A stretch of 64,000 nt of DNA from Zonotrichia leucophrys gambelii (GCF_028769735.1 NC_088175.1:7626001-7690000); one strand, 5' to 3'. Shown: positions 43,401 to 57,500, counted from the first letter of the stretch. Notes: generated from the sequence alone by a model not told the origin. A program made the numbers and translations.

Positions 43401-46345
43401 AGTTCTGCTGTCAAGATACTATTGAATGGTTAGTAACAAAAGGACCAGAGCTGCTATGGATTTGAAATAAAAGGAGTAGCACAGATCAAACTACAGGTAA
43501 ATGAAATAGAAAAGTGTACATCACAGTGAGTGTTTAAAGTAATTTCTGCATACATCCCTGTTGACTTACTCTACCTAAGCTTCTAATATGCAAATCCATA
43601 ATTTGTCCCTTTAATTTTTTCCACGTACACATGTGATTTTTCCCACAGCTGTAAAGCAGCATCAAACCACAGCTAAAAGGTATAAACAAGCAAAGTGAGT
43701 AAGGAAGTGGTGGTGGTGTTTTCAGGTGACCAAAACCTAGTTATACTGCATTCCTTAATAATCCTGGTTTTAAGGAAACACAAGATTAGGTAAAAAGAAG
43801 CCCTTGGTTCTGCCTAGTGGCATCAATTCTTAAAGGGTACATTGGCATGTTGTGTCTCTTAAGCTATCACTTAAAAATTCTGAAAAGTATCTATCAAAAA
43901 GCATATTTATTAATTTTAAACTGTATCATCCATTGAAGAAATGTATGCAGACAAATCAGAAGTAGTCATTTGCTGTGTTAATAAAATCACTGTACCTTTA
44001 GTAGTTTGTCAGCACTGAGTGATGTTTGAAAACCTGTTTTTCACATTCATTTTTGAAGTTTTTATGTATTGACTAAGACAGTGAGTCCTCCTGGAATATC
44101 ACAGCAGCAGTTTATAGGTCAATGGTAAACACTTCAATGCAGGAATGACACACAAATCTTTCAAATGATAAGCTGCTGTGTAGTGAAAATAATAGTGTTT
44201 CCTGTATAATTTTTTTCATTAAGTAGTGCAAGTACTACTACCCAAACCTAAGTAATGGTGATATAATTTTCACAAATTCTCAGTCCTGTGCTGCTGAACA
44301 GGCTCACTTCAAGTACAGGGATACAAACTGTCCAGCACCATTAACATGTGCACCAATGTAATTGCACAACATTCATATTCGGATGTCATCGCTCAGGATT
44401 AGATGAAATTATTTCCCCCTGGAAACAGAGTGTGCCTTTTGATTTTAAAATGCAACACAGTTTGGCATGATGTGGCTTATTTTTCACAGGAGAGGTCTAG
44501 CTGCTGCCTCAAAAACTCTTGCCTTGTCCCCAGAGGTTTTTTACACACGCACACACACTCTTGAGGTGCTCCCTGCCCTTTCTCCCTTTGAGAGGTGTTA
44601 TTAACCTGTGCTAATGCTGTCTAAACGCTCACTAGCTGGTAGCAATACTTGTGGGACAGATGATTTAGAGCCACTTGATTCAAAACATTCTCAGCTAAAG
44701 CTAAGTAATCATTTCAAGTGATCAAATATCGTCTGCTGCGAGAAGCAAATACACAGCACAATGGTAGTTATCGAGCTTACTCTGAGCAAAGCATATTAAT
44801 CTTTTCTTCAGATTTTACTTTTGGGAGTAGTGATATCCTCTGACAGGACTCTTCAGCTGAGTTTTCAGAAGCAGCAGCATTTTTCCTCACCAAAATTAAG
44901 TTCAACAGGTAGAATTTCAGCCTAAAATGATGTGCAGTCTTGAGGTGGACCTCTCCTGCTTTGCGGCAAGAGAAATTAGCTAGTATTTTCTTTCTCTTTA
45001 TTAAGAAAGCTATTTTTGTTATCCATATTGGGCAACTGTATAAAAATAGGCAAGTTTTGTATCTTGGCAGGATTAAATGAGAAGTATGTATGTCTTTTTT
45101 TCATATCCTTGAATATCAAAGCAAGACAAGCCTATTTAGGAAGTAGAATTTTATTGCTTAACATATATTTGCATCCTGCAGTGAAGACATTCACTTTCAT
45201 GGCACGTTTTCTCCCAATGGTTTCTAAATGCCTTGCAGCACTCACAAAGCTGAATTTTTGCAGTATTTTTCTGAGATGAAGAAGCATTATTATGTTTTCT
45301 GACATGAAGAAGGGGCTGCAATAGGGTGGCAGAGCCTGAATCTCTAGTTTTGGTCACAAGAGCAGGTTACGTTTCTAAGTTCATCTGAAATAGTTTTGTG
45401 AACAAACTAAAAGATTGTTTCTAGAAAGAGGAAAAGAGATGTGCCTGGTTCTTGTTTAGAACAAATGTTTACTAAAATAAGCAGTTCCTCTTTATGAACA
45501 GAAGATCATTAATTGTTGGGATTTTTTCTCCCTAGCTATGGATTGAGGGAAGAAAGTATTGCTGTGACAGCAGTTCTAAGCCTCCCCCAAGGACTGACTG
45601 GGATCCACAGGTGTAATTTTACCTGTTCTGGTCTGGCATCTTCCTGAGCTTGGTCAGTGGTGGCAAATGCAAACAAAGTACTAACTTGGAAAACACTCAG
45701 AAACATCCCATTTCCAAGAAGATACAAAGAGTCAAATACAGACAGTGAACTCAAGGTGAAGCCTCTAAATGAGAGAACCTCTAAAGACTCTTTAAGGTAA
45801 TGGCTAGTTGTGATACAGATAAATGAAGTAAGAAAAGATATTTAGGGAAAGGCATAGCTGGTTGGTTTACTGACAAAAATGTTCTCTTAGGGGTGTGTTA
45901 GTCTAAACTGCACAAATCTGCAGGAAAGGGTGAAATTCCTCATGTAAAAAACTGAAAACATTTGATCTGTCAAAACATCCTATTTTGATATTTCAAGGCT
46001 GATTTGTTAAAGAAAAAAAACCAACTGGGCAGTGACATGATGTCTGCATTTCCCTACATGTTGTTCAAGCATTTCATATGTTACTTATGTGTCAAGTGTT
46101 AAGTGGTCATCTTCAAATCTAGCAAAATTTTGGAAAGGTCAGAGATTGCTGAATCCCATTAATATCACTAGTCAGGTAGTGCCCTGCTTTAGGGACAAAC
46201 CTGCTTCATTAGCTATGTATTAGATATGTTGCTAGCAGAAAATGCATGTGGAGACAGGCCAAAACAGAGTTCATGGTCAGTCATGAGAGTCAAAAGAAAT
46301 CCATGCCTTGTTCATAAAAGCAACTTAAAATTTAAACCCTGCTTT
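40471..46345. other. Intergenic DNA downstream of SETD3, no gene seen
   Basis: Mostly unique AT-rich sequence without coding exons or clear mobile elements. Several parts (about 41480-41700, 42870-43150, 44280-44790) have the texture of conserved non-coding sequence. An AATAAA at 43980 has no evident transcript. Confidence 0.55.
44280..44790. promoter_or_regulatory. Candidate conserved non-coding element
   Basis: Unique sequence has retained CpG sites in AT-rich DNA (CATATTCGGATGTCATCGCTC near 44375; ATATCGTCTGCTGCGAG near 44726) and dense TAAT-like and GATA-like cores. It shows no similarity to the repeats in the window. Inference from texture; no alignment is available. Confidence 0.3.
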
Positions 46346-46401
46346 GGGTTTGAAATGACCTTTGAAGAGTATAAGCTTGTATGATTCTATGACTTCAACC
46401 C
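46346..46401 (+). mobile_element. Short CR1-like 3' end, sense
   Basis: TGACCTTTGAAGAGT followed by TGTATGATTCTATGACTTC resembles the CR1 terminus, whose 3' end carries ATTCTATGA repeats. It is very short. Confidence 0.4.
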
Positions 46402-49400
46402 TTTTCTTTGAAATCTTGAAGTCAAAGATTTGAAGAGCTCAATATCTTAACAGCTTTTTGTCCTCTGGTGCAAGTGGTCAAGAACGCACTTTGCTGCAAA
46501 TTGAAGAACAACCTTGAAGCTGAATTGTAAAGTTGCTGTTTGGTCCAGCTGCAGTCCCATTCATCCTCCTTTACTGAGGAGAACCAAAGGGAGTCTGAAA
46601 GGCAGAGAGCATCAGACTGACCCGACAAAATATAGTTAACCACTGACACTTCATGCTATGGCAAACAAAACAAGAAACCTACCACTCAGGAGGAGTCTGA
46701 AAAAGCTAGGCACTGGTCTCAATGCTTCAGATTTCTGTAAAAGGAAATAGGCAAAATTAGGATGACAATTGGCCCTCAGTTCTAAGATTACAAGCAGATT
46801 TGAATTGAGGGGGAAAGGTAGAAACTTATTCCATGGGCAAATAATTATGTGGTTGTCTAAGGAGCAAGGTTTTTGCATTGCTTTTGATGCTTTTTCTATG
46901 CATAACAGAATGAAAGTTCAGTGGTCTGGGCTGGATTTCCTACATTCCTCAAAACACAAGTCTTTGATAACAGACTCATCAGTTTGACAATATGGAGCTT
47001 GAGGAAATGTGCATAAGTTTCCCTCCTATTTTATTTTATTTGACAACCTTTTTTTGAAGATCAGAGCACACTTACAATTTTTATAGAACTCCTAAATCAT
47101 TAGGCTTACAACATATGCTTATAAATGGGTTTTGTAGTCTGTTCAATTTTTTCATATGCTGGGTTTATGTCAGGTAAACTGGAATACATGCAGGCTCCTG
47201 ACTCCCACCTGATTATTAATATCCCCATGAACACTTGCTGGCAAACTGAGTTTAACTCTCCATGACTTAAAGTAGCCACTAAATAAGATTGACTTACTTT
47301 TCAGCTTTTGGTCCTTTCTGGTCTAGTTTCAAGAGTTTCAAGTCAAATGCAGTGTGTAAGTGATACATCAGCTTTGGTAGAGGTTGATATGGCTGTCCAT
47401 CATCTTCAGTCTTCTTGGGCTCCTAGAGCGTACAGCTGCTTTGGTCAGCTGGGATTTGACTGTAGGAGCTCACCAGTTTAAAAAAATGAAGGAGGATGTG
47501 CCTAGAGCAGGTGCCACCAAGTTGTTTGAAAGGTTGCTATGAAATAATACACACAGAAAAATAGTAATGAGTCAGTTAAAACCTCAAACATAGAAATGTT
47601 AAACCTAATAAGCCTAAACATCTGAAGTGTGTCAATTTTCCTGGTTTTTACATTTGTTGGTTTTTTTAAACATCTTTCGTATTTGCAAGATCTCTAAAGA
47701 CACCCGTGCCCTTCCTGGTAACAGGATAAATACGGTACTTACTGCAATGAGCTCTCATTTTGTTCCATTTCAAACCAAATAAGTGTGCTTTAGAGATCAT
47801 GGAAGTCTGTAAAGGGATTTGCCTCCAAAGCTAACAAGGCAGCCATGGAACAAAGGGAGAATAGCCCTAGTTTGAAGTCAGCAGTTACCAAAATGCAGTG
47901 TGTTGGCACTCTGAGTGTCAGTTTTCCCTTTTGTAAAGCATTCTGCAGTGTTCTGGAGCAAGTGCCTCATGCTGTGGTGCAGATCTCTACCTTTGCTCAT
48001 CCCTTTTCTCCTCTAATTGACATTCAGAGGGAATGGACAGCATGGACAAGTCTTTGCTGCACCATTCTCCATAGCTGCATATGAGCATTTTCAAATGTAC
48101 TCTGTGTGTCTGGTCAGAGGAGTCATAGGAGAACATTACTTCATTAGTAAATGCAAGAACTGCAAGAAAGACTTGGTGTTAGCAAAATATCAGGCCAGAA
48201 CCTTGGACCTGTGCTCCAGATTATCCACTGATCCCACAGCAGGAAGCAGCTGACAAACTGTGCCTCCAGAAGTGCCTAACTTCAGACATGACTGAGCCAA
48301 GCTCACAGGGTATGTGCATCCCCAATTTCAGCACAATTACAAAGTTAAAGTTACCCATTGTTAAAAAAAAGGACCTGGCCATTTCCCGTACTCTCTGAGG
48401 GATTTGGAAAAAAAAAAACCAAACAACAACCCCCAAAAAACAACACCCTAATTCACAAACTGTTCTGTTGTGTTTCTGCCTGAGTCTCATCAGGCACTAG
48501 CTGGTGCCACTTTCAGAGCACTATTTCTTAATTCTCTCTTCTTCACTTCATACTTATCTCACTTTAGAGAGTGTGAAATTTTTCAGTTCATTATGTTCTG
48601 AACTGTTATTTAATTGAAGCCCCTAATGTTCAGTCAGTACACACTGCACACAGTCATTTAAAATATTCCAGCAGTGCACATTTTTTATAAGTGCTTCAAT
48701 TGGAAGTGATCAAGGTTTGAGACTTCCAGCCTATAAAGGCTTCTGCTGTGGAAATGTGAAGTGCTACTTTCAATAATTTCAAACTGCTTCCTAAGCAGGC
48801 CTTCTGTTCTGACTCTCTTAAACTGCAGCATAATTTCTCAGCATGGTTTATGCCCAGAACCTTCATTTAATGGCTCACACAGAAAGGAGCAAGTTGCAGG
48901 ATTTGATGGGGCCTGCTAGCTGTGGAGCATGGTGGGAAGCCCTGCTCTCTGAACAGAGAGGCTGGGTGGGAGATTTTTGTTCTGCTCACCCCATCTTGTC
49001 CAGAACTGCTGGAACAGAGTGACTGCCCTCATTGCCCTTTTTCTGCATGGTGTGTTGCAGCTTTGTCCTCAGCTCCATGGGACCTGGTGTGACTGAAGTA
49101 TGAGCACAAAGAGCGTCTCTAAATGGATTTTTTCCAGTGACATGCTCTGAAACTCCAGTGTTGTAAGGTGGAAAGCACCTAGAAGAAGAAACTAGGATGA
49201 ACCTGCAGCTCCTTAAAGTCTGCTCTGCCCGTATTTTGGACATGGCTGCTACCTGTGTCACCACAGACTGCAAACCCACTTTACTTCCCTTTTCCACAAG
49301 TTCTGTGTGGATGATAAAAGGAACTGTGCTGGGGATGGCTGTCCTCCATCTTCTTGAGCCTGATTCTGTGCAGCAAAGGAAAGGATCTGCTTGTAAGGGA

Positions 49401-51581
49401 GAGAATGAAGCTCACCACTTTCCTTTTCCTGCTGCTCAGAGCAGGTGATACACAGGAATCACCAGCTGTCTGTTGTGGTGGGACAGGCTGGGGGCAGTGG
49501 TAGATGAAGAGTCTCCACTAATTTTCATTGTTCAAATTTAAAGCTGAAGAGGAGTCAGAGATTCCAGTTTTATTGAAAATGCTTGGTAATCTCTAGTAAT
49601 GACCTAGTCTAACTAAAGAACAAGCACTTGTTAAAGGTCATTTTTTAAGTGCTGTCATCCTCCACTCTAATTAATATCAACATGTATGATGTTGGCAGTG
49701 GCTTCAAATATTTTAGCATGGGAAGACTGGACTTCCAGTGACATTTTTAATGAAAAAATGTAAATCATCTCTTATGAATGCTGTAATCAAGGTATTCATT
49801 AGCTAACCCTGGACTGCAAAGGAACACCTACAGAAATAAGCTGTGAATCTTGGATAATATTGTCGGAGTGAGAAGTCTTCTAGATATAACCCAGTAAGCT
49901 GCTGTCAGCTAGGGACATGTCTAGGGTTAAACGGTCTAAATGCTTCATGTAGCCAAAAAGACCATGAAAATGACAAATGAAGCACAAGGACACAGAGTGT
50001 ACACTACTGATTCCTAGTGAAAATGTAGAACAAGTAGCTCAGGAATCTGTAGATTTGGGAAACTGTTTCCTTGAAGATCCTTATCCTGATCCTTTACAAA
50101 AAGATTGATGAAAGCCCTGAAGCATTAACAGACACTATTATATCCTTTCCAGAATGCACTAGGAATAACCACACCAACTCTAGATTTATACCTTGAGGCA
50201 GGAAGGGTTCACTAGAACACTGGCCCTGACTCCAGTTACCTGGTATATGTCCATAATGTGCACTTGTCCAAGACAAAGGCATCCAGTGTTGATACAAAGA
50301 TAGGGGGAAATGGAGATTCTGTTGCTATTCTTGGCAGCTTGTTTCAATATTTGATGACTCACACTTTCAAAAACAAAATTTTCCTATTGCTTCAGGTCCT
50401 AATGGTAGATTTTGTACTGCTTTGTTTTGCTGGATGCAAAAACTCTCTCTCTAGTCCCTGGAAATTTCCCTCTGTGCATATACTTGTATGAAATAGTCAA
50501 GTTTACCTCCCAGGCTTCTTCTTTTGATGAGAGAGGCACAGAAGGCCTCTTGTTGTACATTTCCTCCAGCCTGAAAGTGATTTTAGGATCTCCCCTCTTT
50601 GTTCCTCTAATTTTTCCATACTCCTCAAAGATTCTTCCACTGGATTATATATGGTTGCTCATTAACACCAAAGCTGTTTATGGTGGTATTTCTCCTTTGG
50701 ATTGCCATTTTGCATGGTCAAAGTCCTTCAGTAGTCCACTTTGTCTTAATGCTCCTTGGCACTTTCATTGAGTTCCACGCTCATAATTTCAATCACTGCT
50801 ATTGATGATACAATTTCCACAGTTCACAGGTGCAGCCTGTATTCTGGTTTCCTGATATCTGGCTTTGAATTCAAGTGCATTAAAAAGTTCTCAGGTTACA
50901 TGATCCTTGTTACATTTAACAAGTATTTTGGACACAAATGTAAGAGCTTTGTGATTATCTTAACTTATAATGTCTGAAGTGTTATATCTTCCTAAATTTT
51001 TATTTTTTTAAGATTAATTTTCTTATTTTTTTAAGTCCAGTGTTAGTGGTTTTTTAAATCTCCTGAAGTTCGTGTGCTGCATGCCATGATCGTACCAGAA
51101 ATTCTATAGTCAAGTTTAATGTCTCCTAGAATATTTTTACTTGCATAGATAAAAATAGGGACATGTTCTCCAGTACATTTTCTTGGAACAGAGATTGCTA
51201 AACTCCACACTTTTCACATTTAGTCATAATTTCAGAAAAACAACTGAACATTACTTTGTGAAGTTCAGCTCCAAATTCAGTTTTCCCAATAGTGGGTTGC
51301 ATCAAAAACTTGTCTCTCCAGGTACTTTCTCTTACTGTACAGGACAAGGACTGCACAGAATGAGTGGTTTTGGCTCTTGTTAAATATCTTCATGCTCAGA
51401 AGATAGTTTGTACAACCAATTATAAGGAAAACCAGGGATCATCTGCACCAGGCAATTCTTGAGGTAGGCATCTCCAGGAATGATCCAAAAGAAATGCTCA
51501 GGCAGTGTCAGGCCAGAGACATTCACAAACTGTGTCAGAGCTGTAGAATTTCTTACCAGGATCTGTGCAAGCCTTCACAAT
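46402..51581. other. Intergenic DNA, no gene seen
   Basis: No coding exons or RNA genes were recognised. An A/C-rich low-complexity run lies at about 48406-48450. Parts of 50030-50900 may be very old interspersed repeat but could not be assigned. Confidence 0.5.
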
Positions 51582-52225
51582 CATAAATCATAGAATGGTT
51601 TGGGTTGTAAGGGACCTTAAAGATCCTCTTGTTCCAACCAGCTGCCGTGGACAGGGACACCTTCTACTAGACCATGCTGCTGAAAGATGCATCCAACTTG
51701 GCCTTGAACACTTCCAGGGATGGGCACCCACAGCTTCTCTGGGCAACCTGTGCCAGTGCCTCAACACCCTCACAGTAAAGAATTTATTCCTAATATCTAA
51801 TCTAAACCTATACTTTTTCATCACACCATTTTCCCTTGTCCTTGTAAATAGTCCCTCTACAGGTGCTTGTACCCCTTCAGATACTGAGAGGTCTCTCAGT
51901 ATCTGAAGGGGTACAAGCACCTGTAGAGGGGAAATCAGTAAGATTTCCCTGGAGCTTTCTCTTCTCCAGGCTAAACAGCCCCAGTTCACTCATTCTTTCC
52001 TCATCAAGGAGGGACTCCATCCCTTTAATCATCTCTGTGGGCCTCCTCTGAATTCACTCCAACAGGTCCACATCCTTGCAGTATTGTGGCCCCAGGGCTG
52101 GAAGCAGCACTCCAGGAGGGGTCTCCTGAGAGCAGAGTCCAGGAGAGTCACCTCACTCCCTGCTGGTCATGCTGGCTCTGGTGCAGCCCCAGAGATGGTG
52201 TCTCTGTGGGCTGTGCATTGAAGTT
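51582..52225 (-). mobile_element. Avian CR1 LINE 3' fragment, antisense
   Basis: Starting with AATCATAGAATGGTTTGGGTTG (about 51586), the sequence follows the reverse complement of the avian CR1 3' end. GGGACCTTAAAGATC, GACAGGGACACCTTCTACTAG, CTTGAACACTTCCAGGGATGG, CAACCTGTGCCAGTGCCTCA and TTCTCTTCTCCAGGCT occur in the expected order. Similarity runs to about 52225. It is interrupted by an inverted duplication at 51853-51930. It is the best-preserved CR1 in the window and supports an avian host. Confidence 0.92.
51853..51930. repeat. Perfect 38-bp inverted duplication inside the CR1 copy
   Basis: The left arm 51853-51890 and the right arm 51893-51930 are exact reverse complements over 38 bp, separated only by GT. 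The left arm follows CR1 order (CTTGTACCCCTTCAGATACTG) and the right arm is its inverted copy. Normal CR1 sequence (TTTCCCTGGAGCTTTC) resumes about 20 nt after the right arm. Confidence 0.97.
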
Positions 52226-55200
52226 CACTTGCAGAAAAGGCAATGGTCATGAGTGACCTGAAGTTATGTAAGAAAGAGCAGGATCTGATCTGAGTGATAC
52301 TGCCAAATGACACACATGAGCAGCAGAGGTGCACCCTGCCACCTCTCTCCATCCTGAGCCAAGATTTTCATGTCCTCTGTAGTTCAGACAATTTTTTCTC
52401 AATTCCTCCTGCATTTTCATCCAGCAACCCCACTGTGTACCTGCCCTCACAGATGCCATAGTCTCTGTCCTTCACATACGTCCTTCACACATATCCCACA
52501 CAGAATCCAAACACAAACCCAAGAACCTTAGTGATTTAAAAGTGTGAAGCATTTCCCAGTTTTCATAGACATGTGATACACATTTTGGTGTGCACACATA
52601 GATGCCAGCTTGTAGCAGCTTCTTGTGAGGTTGAAAACACGTAGTGGTAAAGTTTTGCAAACAGGTGGGGAAAGAAAATGTAGCACTGGTTATTTGTATT
52701 GAACTGTTGCTGGAGGCCATGGCAAGCTGGCAACCTGTCACACTAGAACCAAATTCCAAAGAGCTCATAGCCTCATGGTCTGTCATTGTTGGTCACTGTC
52801 ACTCTTCCAAATCCCAATGGCAAGCTGGCCAGTGAGAGGTGTAAAACTCTGAAAATAAAAGATTTCTAAACAAAAGACCACAAGTCTTTTCAGTGTATTT
52901 GCCCCATTTATATCTAAAATCTCGGGCTCATGCTATAAACATTATGAGCTAATAATCTCCATTTCACCATGAGTATGTATTTGTATCAGAAACTTGTAGT
53001 GTTTCTCTCAATAACATCTATATAGCATTAAAAAAAAACTTGGAAGCAGTTTGATCCTTATTTGGCTAGGTTCATACAGAATCAATATTGGCACTGTGAG
53101 ATTAAAATTTCTCCCTACTTTCCTCCAAAGCACAAACCAAATTCTGGAGCCCATTGTAACTACCTTGTGTCTGAATCATAGAAACCTTAGTATGTGGTTA
53201 CCTTGGAACAGCTACCCTAATTTCCAAGATGGATGGCATGCTTACTTTACCAAGAATGCCCAGGAACCTCCGGATTAGTAAATCTGATTCTGAAGATTCT
53301 GCTTTTCATATTTATTTATAATCCCATTCATAAACTCATAAAGTTGCAGTTTAAAGTCTGTTGTGTTCCTGATCCCACTGCCTGTACCTAGGATTTGCTT
53401 CCCAAAACCCTATTGCAGTGGATGTGAACAGTCAACTTCTTCTGCTGTTGGAAATGGGGGTCTTCTCCAAAACACCAAGAATGTTTTGAGACATCTCTTG
53501 TCTTACATGCTACATGTTAAGCCTGAGGTTGGTTTCATAGCAAGAAGAGAAAATACGGTCAAAATGCAGTGAATGAATGCATGTATCAGCACACTGTACT
53601 TACAGGTGGAATTAAAGGAGAAATGCTCTGTGAACTGTGCCATGCCCACACTGCCTTCACTTAAACTCTTAAACTCCTTCTGCTTTCACACTGCATTGAG
53701 CATCAGCATTTCAGCTGATTTATGGGGAGAGAATTCCACTAAAATACACATTTTTACAGAGAGTGACAAGCTTGAGTGTTCCTCCCTAGCAGATACATGT
53801 AACATCCAGTTGAAATCTATATTAGGTGGATATCCCTGTTTGATTTTTTTTTTGTTTGTTTTTTTGTTTTAACATGCAGATTTCAGTAAACCTTTTTGGT
53901 TATACAGCCCTGGAAAGTTTTAACATCTGTAAATACCTGAGGTATCCAGGGTCCAGGCTGCTCGAGAGGTGCTGAGTGATGCTGAAACAATATCTTGTAG
54001 TGGTTCAGCTGATGAAATTGCCATGGTGAGTGGAGGTGGTACTGGCCAAGGGCAGGACCCACAGTGATAATCAAGTATCTCAGCTCTTCCACTCCTCTAC
54101 TCTGTGACCTCAAGAAAGGTGCTCTCTTTTCCTGTGCTGGCTTCTCCACCTATAAAATGATATTTTGAGCTAAATGCTTTGAGAGTGACAGATACTGTCC
54201 AAACTTTCCCCAGAAAAACTGAACTAATTTGGTATCTAGGATGTAGTAGAGTCAAGCCTTGTTTGGTAATATGGGGTAAGACAGTACTGGTAACACTGGG
54301 AAAGAAACAGTCCTGAAATCTCTCACAAGTTTCTTGTGAGTTTTGGCTTAAGGCTGCAGTGCCAGTTCATGGAATGAGTGAGAAATGCATCTGCTGAGAT
54401 ATGGCCTAAACTCTCTCCCAAGGAAAATGGGCAGTGATGTTTGTAGCCACCTGTGAGTCCCAGAGCCACAGCAAATCATAGCCCCCTGACAGGCTGGCAC
54501 AACAGCACTCTGTGCAGAGAAGGCACTGTGGACCTGCGTTTCAGGAGTGGTGTTCACTTCCACTGCCAGCCCAGTCATGAAGAGAGGTGGGTATTTAAAA
54601 ACCTTGGTTAAAACCAGGGGCAGAAATGTTGGAACCAGTCATTGTGGGCAGGATGATTTCTGAGAGGCCAGGGTGGTTCTCCACCCCAGAAGCATCCCAA
54701 TGCAAACACAACTAGTGCTTCTAATCACAGCACTGGCTTTTATCTGAAAATAATTAGCTGAAGAAAAATAAAACCCCTTCTGTCCTTGCAAAGCTGTGAG
54801 GGAAGGAAAGTGCATCTACGATTGCTTCAAATGAAACAGTGAGGCTCAGAGGAACCAGAGACCTCTGCTTGTATGTTGCATTCCTTACTCCTGAGACAAG
54901 TTTATGAAGGAATGGAGTGTCTTTAATCATTTAATTTGGCTAATTTAAAACTACATATGCATAATTTATTTACAGAGAGGTAAAACCCTCTAATTCCTGC
55001 ATTTATTATTGTAACACACAGTATTAGAGTGATTTTTTTTTTACCATTGCAATCTGCACACTGCCTAAGAGTGTTAGTGTGCTACACATCATGCCTGAGT
55101 GAGTGTGTTTGAGGGGGTTTGAATTTCTCCAATTCACATATACCACCCTCCATAAATTATGTACTTAACTTTCATTTATATACAAAGGCATTGCAGAAAT

Positions 55201-55639
55201 TATAATATAAATTAATTTATAGGGCTTTCATTCCCAGATATTGTTTTATGCCCTTTGTTTCAAAGGAAAAGAAAAACAACAAACAAAAAAGGGTCTTCCC
55301 TTTCCCACTCCAGGAGGGGTTCAGTTTTGGTAATAGTGCAATAGTGCCTTATGTTAAATGTGCATTTGGCTCATTCACAGGGAACCTGCCTTGTTGAAAC
55401 TACCTCCAAATACAATTTATGCAATCTATTCATGTAAGTGGGACACCTTTTCTAATTCCAGCTCATGGGAATTTAATTGCCAGGTTTGAACCTTTGTCAG
55501 GATATCTATCATTTTTCAAGGACTTCATGGATGGAAAAAGAATTCAGTGAGGTCCAGGTCTTTTACAAGGCTTGACAACTATTCTGACCTTCTCAGAGTG
55601 TAAGACATGAGAGCCCCAAAAGACCTGGCTGAGGCAAAA
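52226..55639. other. Intergenic DNA, no gene seen
   Basis: No exon or RNA gene was recognised. A T-rich run lies at about 53841-53871. The part from about 54900 to 55440 is AT-rich, unique and TAAT-dense and may be conserved regulatory sequence. Confidence 0.5.
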
Positions 55640-56200
55640 TGAGAGAATTGATTCCAGAGCTGCCTCATTCACAGGTACCTTTAAATTATATTCCAGCCTG
55701 ACCCAGAAGGTTTCTGCCATGTAAGTCTCACCCCACTCACCTTTAGATATCTGAATTTCCCCTCATTCCTTTGCTGACCTGGGCTGTACTTTGTGCAACT
55801 AGCTTCACTGAAGGCATTGTGTGTCCACCATAATGCCTCTCATCACTAATTCACAGTCCCTTGGCATGTATGAAAGCTTAAATTATTTCCTGCAGTGTGC
55901 ATTAGCTTGCACATGTCTACACTGAATTTCATCTTCCATCATGCTGTCTGGTCAAGTCTTTCTGGAACATGTCGTAGCTCCCCATAGTCTTGAATAACCT
56001 AAAAAATTCTGTGTCATCCGGACATTTTGCTAATTCACTATTTACATACCTACTCCCAGGTCACTAAGAAACATCTCTTACTACAAACTTTGGGCTGACA
56101 GGCATAAATTCTTAATGTGTATTGAAACCATGAGCCAATCTAGGGCTATTTCTTAGTTTGATATATTCCAAGTAGCTTTTAATGGCTTATCAGTAGGTGT
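55640..56200 (-). mobile_element. Old CR1/L3-type LINE relic, antisense
   Basis: TTGCACATGTCTACACTGAA, TTTCATCTTCCATC, CTGTCTGGTCAAGTC and CTGTGTCATCCGGACATTTTG occur in the order of the reverse complement of amniote CR1/L3 elements (about 55900-56030), followed by decayed sequence. Boundaries are approximate. Confidence 0.5.
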
Positions 56201-57500
56201 TGAAGGCAGTGAAATCTGTGACAGCATTGCAGGTTCTGCTTTCTTCAGCTGGGGTTGCTATCAGAGACAATGGGGCTGGCATTCTGCTCTCCTGGATGAG
56301 AAACTAGCTCTTTTCTAAATCTGCATGGGATTTGAGCCTCTTCCATTCACTGTATTTTTCCTGTGCAGGAAGGATGACAACTCCCATAGGCAGCAGAAGG
56401 AGAAATCTATGTCTCTGTCCTAGGAAATTGGGTTGACCTATTCCCCTGGAGCTGGTTGGCACAAGAGGAGGAAACAAGAGCTGACAGAGAGCAAGACCAT
56501 GCACAGGGGCAGGAGTAAAGATGTGGGCCAGTCCTGGCTGTTGTTGAGCCTCCCACCATGTTTCTCTCCTCCAGCTCTGCTTGTGTGGTTACTGATGGGC
56601 CCCTCAGAGTGGGTTTCTGCCTGCTCTCCTTAGAAATACTGAAGGCAATAAACAGGGATGTGGCTCTTTTCCCAAAAACGGGTGATGGGTCATGTTCAAC
56701 ATGGCAGGTACAGTGTCGTACTTTGTGCCTTTGGAAGAAAGTATGGCATGGCCTCATCCTTTTAAGGCACTTCAAGAGTTATTTAACCCACCTTGTTCCT
56801 TACATGTCATTATAGAAAGACTCACTTTGTAAATATTTTCTGCTTCTTCTTAAGCTGTAGGAATATATATCAGTACTTGTTGAAAGAGGGAGATTCTGTA
56901 GGCTATAGTCTGCTTTGGAGGAGAGGACATTGTTCATCTGAACAATGAAGGTGATGCAGGAAGAAAAGTTGGATTTTGAAATTTTAATAAGAAAAATTTA
57001 CAGAGGAAGATGAATCTCCTTTTCTCTCTCCCTTAAAAATAATCTCAAATGATATAACATATCTAAGGCTTGTTAGGTCTCCTGGCAATGCCAGCACCAC
57101 CCTGAAAAGGTTACCACTGGTGTCTGAAGGTATGTCCAGCAGCAGCAAAGAGAAAACATAAGCTGAACACTCAAACAATGAATGGGCGCCACTAGCAATG
57201 ATGCTTTGTTGACACCAATAGAATGGTGTCTATTTCTCAGAGGTATTTGTCATTTCATGGTATATGCAGGCTCAAATATATGAAACTGATTTGGATTATG
57301 GTTGGCAACACTTAGGAGGTTATCTTTGCAATCAGAAGAAAAAAGGCTTTTAATTACAAGCACAGTAATAATATCAAGCTGGGGAAAATCCTGTGCTTGA
57401 TCCTGTACTACTGCTCTGGAGTTTTGCCTGGTTTGGATACTTGTCTCTGTTTCCTCATGAAATCACTTCCTGAACTGGATGTTTTTGGTAGAATCACTTT
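56201..57500. other. Intergenic DNA, no gene seen
   Basis: No coding exon, RNA gene or clear repeat was recognised. Confidence 0.5.

Noticed and set aside
51588..51989. 133-codon minus-strand frame near 51.6-52.0 kb
   Set aside because: It runs through the non-coding 3' region of a CR1 copy and its inverted duplication.
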